NCBI RefSeq assembly: GCF_023159225.1
Contig: NC_063184.1
Coordinates: 14,869,528 to 14,933,527 of the forward strand
Direction: 5' to 3'
Source: Perognathus longimembris pacificus
Lineage: Eukaryota > Chordata > Mammalia > Rodentia > Heteromyidae
DNA length: 64,000 nucleotides
Shown: positions 59,802 through 64,000 of the stretch, piece after piece
How the letters are laid out: each line of letters begins with the position of its first letter
Numbering within the stretch: the stretch's first letter is position 1
The notes under the pieces: model-generated
Told to the model about the DNA's origin: nothing
Database searches by the model: none
The model's input: only the letters and a program-made list of their open reading frames with translations
Position numbers and translations under genes: made by a program

Positions 59802-60566
59802 CTATGCTGCTATCAATTTAAAAATAATCATGTTACTGTAAAAAATGTCAGAACAAAAAATAAGTAATGAAAGGTTTGTAAATAAGTCTCCCTGCTCCAA
59901 AATATTAGTATTTTAGATATGTGGTAAGAGAGCTCAGTCTCTCAAAGCAAGAGCATTTTAAATGTTCCAGAAACTGCCATCCAAACTGGGGTATGTATTC
60001 TTTATATGTATATTTTGAGATAATATCTGTTAAATTGCTTATGTAGCTTTCAGAAAATAGCATTCGGTAGAGGAGCATGTGAAGAGCATTATCTGTATTA
60101 GTTGAAGGTGTAGTTGCTGCTGGGCTGTTGTGGTACAATGGCTGGGATAAGTAGAATCCAGTGTCTCTGGGGTTATTCGGAGCTCAACAGAAGCAGGCAG
60201 AGGAGGTCGGCTGCCGCTCGTTGGGTTTATTTGTGCCAAATATTTCATTCCTTACTACTCTGGAAAAGTTTCTCCTCCTTGCTTTTATGCAGGCCAGAAG
60301 TTCTAGAATTGCTCTTAGAATACTTATTTCATAATTGGACAGGGGATAAGATTTTGGGAGGGAGCTCTGTAAGTAGTTGTACAGGGGGCTTCACTTCAAC
60401 ATGTCAATTCATGGTCAATGTCAAGGAGATAAGTTTTAACTTCTGACATAGCTCTTGTTCACGGAAACTGGAGTGTCTAGGATCTGTTTTATGAATACTT
60501 TGAATAGTGACAATACAACAGTTGCAACTGTTGCTGAGCTCTCTAAGTCACTCTGTGTGTGTGCTC

Positions 60567-60568
<2 letters not shown>
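59802..60568. other. Unique intronic sequence with a CpG-bearing patch
   Basis: The 60174-60230 stretch has about four CpGs in 57 bp (TTCGGAGC, GTCGGCTGCCGCTCG) in an otherwise CpG-poor intron, about 0.9 kb upstream of exon 2. Confidence 0.5.
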
Positions 60569-60619
<51 letters not shown>

Positions 60620-60637
60620 AGGGAGAGAGAGAAAGAG
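60569..60637. repeat. (GA)n microsatellite upstream of exon 2
   Basis: Pure GA units passing into GGGAGA units, about 500 bp before the exon 2 acceptor. Confidence 0.93.
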
Positions 60638-60649
60638 AGTCAGTCTCCT

Positions 60650-60851
60650 GGGGCAAGAACTGTCTCTGAGTGTTTATGCTCAAGGCTAGTGCTCTATCAC
60701 TTGAGCTAAAGCTCCACTTCTGGATTTTGGTAGTTAATTGGAGATAAGAGTCCCACAGATTTTCCTCCCTGGGTTGGCTTTCAACCACTCTCTCCAGAAC
60801 TCAGGCTCCTACATAGCTAGATTTATAAGTGTGATCCACCAACACCTGGAT
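60650..60851 (-). mobile_element. B1-Geo composite SINE, antisense, upstream of exon 2
   Basis: Complement of the right module (GCTCAAGGCTAGTGCTCTAT), linker TTAATTGGAGATAAGAGTCC and B1-like half, ending CACCAACACCTGG. It follows a (GA)n run and ends 277 bp before the exon 2 acceptor. Confidence 0.82.
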
Positions 60852-61128
60852 TCAAAGTCACCCTTCAGGTTTTGCTAATTATCAGCAACAACATTCATAC
60901 ACAGTGTTGACTGCACCTTTATCACCAGCAACAATCACTGTCTCTAAAGTCCTCAGCAAAGTGCCACTGTGAAACATGTAAACTCAGAGTGTTGGTGTAA
61001 TAGTGCAGCTTCTTTTGGAAGGGCACCTGTTTCTTCATGTCTATCACGGTTTGCTGGAGTATGATCTCTCTCTGAAGTGTAACAGGACCTCATCCTTTGC
61101 TTTTATGTCTTGTCCCACTCCACCACAG

Positions 61129-61279
61129 GCCTATCCTTGTAGCAGTGACAAGGAATGTGAAGTGGGAAGATACTGCCATAGTCCCCACCAAGGATCATCA
61201 GCCTGCATGGTGTGCCGGAGGAAAAAGAAGCGCTGCCACAGAGACGGCATGTGCTGCCCTGGGAACCGCTGTAATAACG
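61129..61279 (+). CDS. DKK2: DKK2 coding exon 2 (Dickkopf-2, first cysteine-rich domain)
   Basis: DKK2 is a secreted glycoprotein that modulates canonical Wnt signalling by binding the co-receptors LRP5/6 and Kremen. This exon encodes 50 residues plus the first base of a glycine codon. It begins AYPCSSDKECEVGRYC and carries nine of the ten cysteines of the Dickkopf N-terminal domain (CRD1); the tenth lies in the next exon. A basic run RRKKKR sits mid-domain. The acceptor is a pyrimidine-rich tract ending CCACCACAG at 61128 and the donor is GTGAGA at 61280. The open frame runs on upstream to an ATG at 61003, but that part is intronic because the protein match starts exactly after the AG. If exon 1 contributes 74 codons as in human DKK2, this exon starts at residue 75. 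The identification rests on close agreement with the family as I know it. Confidence 0.97.
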
Positions 61280-62467
61280 GTGAGAGACGCTGCTGTGTGG
61301 TCACGGGCCTCCTTCCCCATGCAGGAAGCCTGTCCACAAGTTAGTCTAACTTCTCACTCAGTCTCTTGAGATTGGGAAGGAATGGGACCATGTTTTATGT
61401 AGCATGGAATCACCTGAATTACCTCTCAAACTTTAGTTTTCCTGGGCTCTGAACACCTTCTGTCTTTTCTATTTTTTTTTTTTTTGGTACTGGGGATCGA
61501 ACCCAGGACGTTGCACTTGCTAGGCAAGCGCTTTGCCACTGAGCTACATCCCAGCCCTCTGACCACTTTCTGTGTTTTATGCTGTACATTAATCCCAAAA
61601 TGCTGCAAACACGTAAGATCGTGCCTAAGTGAGGGATACATAAGTGAATGTATGCAAAAGAGCCAAAGACAGGAACCAGCTGTGACTCATTAATGAAGCC
61701 CTGAGTCCTTTTCTCAATCCAGTTCCATAGCAGGTTTATATTTAATTTCTTATATTTAAGATGTCCTGTGGCACCCTCATCTGGTGATGGGGTGATTGGT
61801 TCTTGATGTAAGCCCCCAGCCTGGCTTCACTAATCTCAGTAAATGCAAGCAGATGACTCAGCATTCATGATGATGTGGAGAATCATAGGCAATTTACAAT
61901 AGAAACCCTACTTGCAGAGGTGATAATGAAGACATATTATTTAGTCATACAAAGGAATGTAATGAGGCTTGTATTCATGCCAACTGTGAGTATCTTGGAC
62001 AAGATGTGAAAGGAAGATGAACTTCTCCCACCTTCAAGGAGGTGTGCAGTGTAGACTAAATGGTGCTGTTAGTGAACCAGAACCATGGATCGTAAGAATA
62101 GATGTCTGCTCACATGTTTTTAAAACTCAACAGCTAACTTTAATTCTATATACAGTCACTATTCTAAGCACTTCATTTATAGTGACCATAACTCAATGTG
62201 GTTAATTCTCTTTATTCCCAATTTTATTTCTTTGCCTAAAAGTCCTTTGATTTTTTTTGAAAGAAATAAGATTCAAATTAAGGAAGGTGAGCTTCAGAAC
62301 AAAAGTATTTTATACTCTCAGTAAGTAATTCGATGAATAAATAGATGGAGAGAGAGAGAGAGACAGTAGGCTTACAAAGAGACAAACAGATAAATGGTTT
62401 GCTATCTTACATCAGAATGTGGTTTACAGAAATGAGCTGGTTTGGTTGCTTATATCCCCATCTCTAG
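61280..62467 (+). other. DKK2: DKK2 intron 2 (1188 bp)
   Basis: The intron runs GTGAGA to ATCTCTAG, phase 1. Its only recognised repeat is a minus-strand ID element at 61468-61556. The remainder is unique apart from a short GA run near 62346-62363. Confidence 0.93.
61468..61556 (-). mobile_element. DKK2: Antisense ID element in DKK2 intron 2
   Basis: A full ID core on the minus strand (GGTACTGGGGATCGAACCC ... CACTGAGCTACATCCCAGC) after a T-run. The flanks CTCTGAACACCTTCTGT (61447-61463) and CTCTGACCACTTTCTGT (61557-61573) are a 17-bp duplication with two mismatches. It starts 188 bp after the exon 2 donor. Confidence 0.88.
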
Positions 62468-62623
62468 GAATCTGCATTCCAGTCACAGAGAGCATCCTCA
62501 CCCCTCACATCCCGGCTCTGGATGGTACTCGGCACAGAGATAGAAGCCACGGTCATTTCTCCAACCATGACTTGGGATGGCAGAATCTAGGGAGACCACA
62601 CACCAAGATAACACACATCAAAG
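62468..62623 (+). CDS. DKK2: DKK2 coding exon 3 (end of CRD1 and inter-domain linker)
   Basis: This exon supplies the last two bases of the split glycine codon, then ICIPVTESILTPHIPALDG and a His/Asp/Arg-rich linker ending HIKG. It contains the tenth CRD1 cysteine and no others. The acceptor is ATCTCTAG (AG at 62466-62467) and the donor is GTAGTA at 62624. The donor is weaker than GTAAGT but leaves phase 1, which matches the next acceptor. The linker is the part of DKK2 that varies most between mammals. Here it reads RDRSHGHFSNHD and TKITHIKG, whereas I recall RDRNHGHYSNHD and TKMSHIKG in human. A read-through frame beyond the donor is intronic. Confidence 0.96.
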
Positions 62624-62848
62624 GTAGTACTATTTATGTTTCTAGGTTTCTTTCCTTTTATCTTCTTCTTTTTTCATTAGTAGTAGCAGGGTTGAATCTC
62701 TGGAAGCTTCAGCTTCTTCCAAATAGGCCTATGAGAATGAATTCCAACTTTGCATAATGACTCCATCCTTGGATGCTTATGTCACCTGCTGCTCTGGTCC
62801 TCCAGCCTAAATGTGATACTGGCTTTTCACCTTTCTCTGCTAATTCTT

Positions 62849-63054
62849 TTTTTTTTTTTTTGGCCAGTCCTGGGCCTTGGACTCAGGGCCTGAGCACTGT
62901 CCCTGGCTTCTTCCAGCTCAAGGCTAGCACTCTGCCACTTGAGCCACAGCGCCGCTTCTGGCCGTTTTCTGTGTATGTGGTGCTGGGGAATCGAACCTAG
63001 GGCCTCGTGTATCCGAGGCAGGCACTCTTGCCACTAGGCTATATCCCCAGCCCC
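62849..63054 (-). mobile_element. DKK2: IDL-Geo SINE, antisense, in DKK2 intron 3
   Basis: Full-length element on the minus strand, seen as a poly-T run at 62849-62861 followed by the complement of the right then left monomers. TCTCTGCTAATTCTT flanks it at 62834-62848 and 63055-63069. It is the only antisense IDL-Geo copy recognised in the window. Confidence 0.93.
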
Positions 63055-63309
63055 TCTCTGCTAATTCTTAGTTCAACCTTTACCCATTTCTTTTCTGTTT
63101 TCCTGGCTGGACTCTGATATCTGATCTTAAATGTCCCCAAGAATTTCTACTTTCTCTTTGAATCCAAAGTTTATTTAGATCTTCCCCAAAGGGAACACAT
63201 TAATTTGTTTTAAGTCAAACTTCATTCATTCAATAGAGAAAAGGACAACAAGTAGGGAACTAGCACGAGAACATAAAGATAAGACGTAGCATAGTCTTGC
63301 TATTTATTC

Positions 63310-63540
63310 AATTTTGATGCAGAAGAGAGAAAGCCAGGGTGAATGCATTCATAATATTCAATGTACATATGTGAAAAGAGAACAAGGAAAATTGAAAGTA
63401 TAGTGGAGATGAGACAGATGATGAAAGGGGTGACATTGACAAGAATGCATTATACAAAAATTCATAAACTGACATGGTGACCCAGGTGTACAATTCCTTA
63501 AAGAAAGCAAAAACTAGAAATTTTAAAAAGACACTTGACA
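63310..63540 (+). repeat. Old dispersed repeat, probably an L1 3' UTR
   Basis: Related to 20790-21015 (GAAAGGGGTGACATTGACAA; ATTCAATGTACATATGTG). Lies between the SINE of intron 3 and exon 4. Confidence 0.45.
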
Positions 63541-63731
63541 GTCAGATGGTACCACATGGAAACTTACCACGATGGACTTTTCCTGACTAAGAGGAGAGTC
63601 AATTGGTACAAATCCTATGCTTTGTATTATACATGGTAAAAGCCCATAAGATAGTGTGAGTGAAAGTGTTGGCCATACTTCTGGTCACAAATGGTAACAA
63701 TTTCTAGTGTCTTTGGTCATGTTCTCCACAG

Positions 63732-63982
63732 GGCATGAAGGAGACCCCTGCCTGCGATCATCAGACTGCATTGAAGGGTTTTGCTGTGCTCGTCATTTCT
63801 GGACCAAAATCTGCAAGCCAGTGCTGCACCAAGGGGAAGTCTGCACCAAACAGCGCAAAAAGGGCTCTCACGGGCTGGAAATCTTCCAGCGGTGTGACTG
63901 TGCGAAGGGTCTGACTTGCAAAGTATGGAAAGATGCCACTTACTCTTCCAAAGCCAGACTCCACGTGTGTCAGAAAATCTGA
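63732..63982 (+). CDS. DKK2: DKK2 coding exon 4 (second cysteine-rich domain, C-terminus)
   Basis: This exon supplies the final two bases of a glycine codon, then 82 residues from HEGDPCLRSSDC to the C-terminal LHVCQKI and a TGA stop at 63980-63982. It holds the ten cysteines of the Dickkopf C-terminal colipase-fold domain (CRD2), which in this family is the part that contacts the LRP5/6 propeller domains and Kremen. The basic stretch KQRKKGSHGLE between cysteines 6 and 7 is intact. The acceptor is TTCTCCACAG at 63731. With exons 2 and 3 the reading frame is uninterrupted over 558 nt including the stop, and no cysteine is lost, so the gene looks functional. Confidence 0.97.
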
Positions 63983-64000
63983 TCACCACTGGGGGAAAAA
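63983..64000 (+). other. DKK2: Start of the DKK2 3' UTR (cut by the window end)
   Basis: The last 18 bases follow the TGA stop. No polyadenylation signal is reached within the window. Confidence 0.85.

Larger units (their letters stand above)
1..61128 (+). other. DKK2: DKK2 intron 1 (3' part)
   Basis: Everything upstream of the exon 2 acceptor is read as intron 1, because the exon encoding the signal peptide and N-terminal region is not found here. The interval is AT-rich and dense in SINEs, truncated L1s and microsatellites, and has no open frame with the codon structure of a real gene. In human the first DKK2 intron is also by far the longest. A distal gene or promoter inside it cannot be excluded from sequence alone. 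Confidence 0.8.
62624..63731 (+). other. DKK2: DKK2 intron 3 (1108 bp)
   Basis: The intron runs GTAGTA to TTCTCCACAG, phase 1. It contains one full-length minus-strand IDL-Geo SINE (62849-63054) and an old repeat resembling a rodent L1 3' end (63310-63540). Confidence 0.93.

Noticed and set aside
61003..61128. In-frame ATG and open frame running into DKK2 exon 2
   Set aside because: The protein match to DKK2 begins exactly after the AG acceptor at 61128 and the upstream residues match nothing in the family. It is intron read-through.
62624..62757. Open frame continuing past DKK2 exon 3
   Set aside because: A GT donor in the right phase at 62624 and the match resuming in exon 4 show that this is intron.

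Overview
The window is mammalian nuclear DNA. It holds the 3' part of one protein-coding gene on the + strand, DKK2 (Dickkopf-2, a secreted Wnt-pathway modulator), and a very long stretch of the intron before it. Three coding exons are visible: 61129-61279, 62468-62623 and 63732-63982. They have consensus splice sites and keep one frame across two phase-1 introns. Together they encode 185 residues: the first cysteine-rich domain, the linker and the second cysteine-rich domain, ending at a TGA at 63980-63982. The first coding exon (signal peptide and N-terminal region) is absent and must lie upstream of base 1, so bases 1-61128 are read as the 3' part of intron 1. I found no other functional gene, no functional RNA gene, no CRISPR array and no prokaryotic or viral gene system.

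The repeats point to a rodent, most likely of the Geomyoidea (kangaroo rats, pocket mice, pocket gophers). The commonest young repeat is a dimeric SINE. Its left half resembles the rodent ID element (tRNA-Ala-derived). Its right half is a separate module that matches what I recall as the IDL-Geo family of geomyoid rodents. A second abundant SINE carries a B1-like (7SL-derived) left half joined to the same right module; I call it 'B1-Geo' descriptively. Older B1 monomers and dimers, solitary ID elements and 5'-truncated L1 LINEs complete the picture. The species call is inference from these repeats.

Layout: 1-61128 is intron 1, made of unique AT-rich sequence with about 35 SINE copies, about 10 L1 fragments and many microsatellites ((CA)n, (GA)n, (TTCC)n). 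Several insertions keep perfect or near-perfect target-site duplications of 11-20 bp, which lets their boundaries be set to the base. From 61129 to 64000 are DKK2 exons 2-4, two introns of about 1.1-1.2 kb (each with one SINE) and the first 18 bases of the 3' UTR.

The most unusual structures are mutational rather than regulatory. A 256-bp segment inside a SINE (25697-25952) is duplicated almost perfectly 1.6 kb downstream (27317-27571). A 44-nt tRNA-Cys-like fragment is flanked by 14-bp direct repeats (28540-28583). An L1 with an inverted 5' segment lies between perfect 15-bp duplications (42341-43492), as expected of twin priming. An L1 micro-insertion of only about 31 nt is present at 3617-3647. 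I saw no sign of a new biological system.
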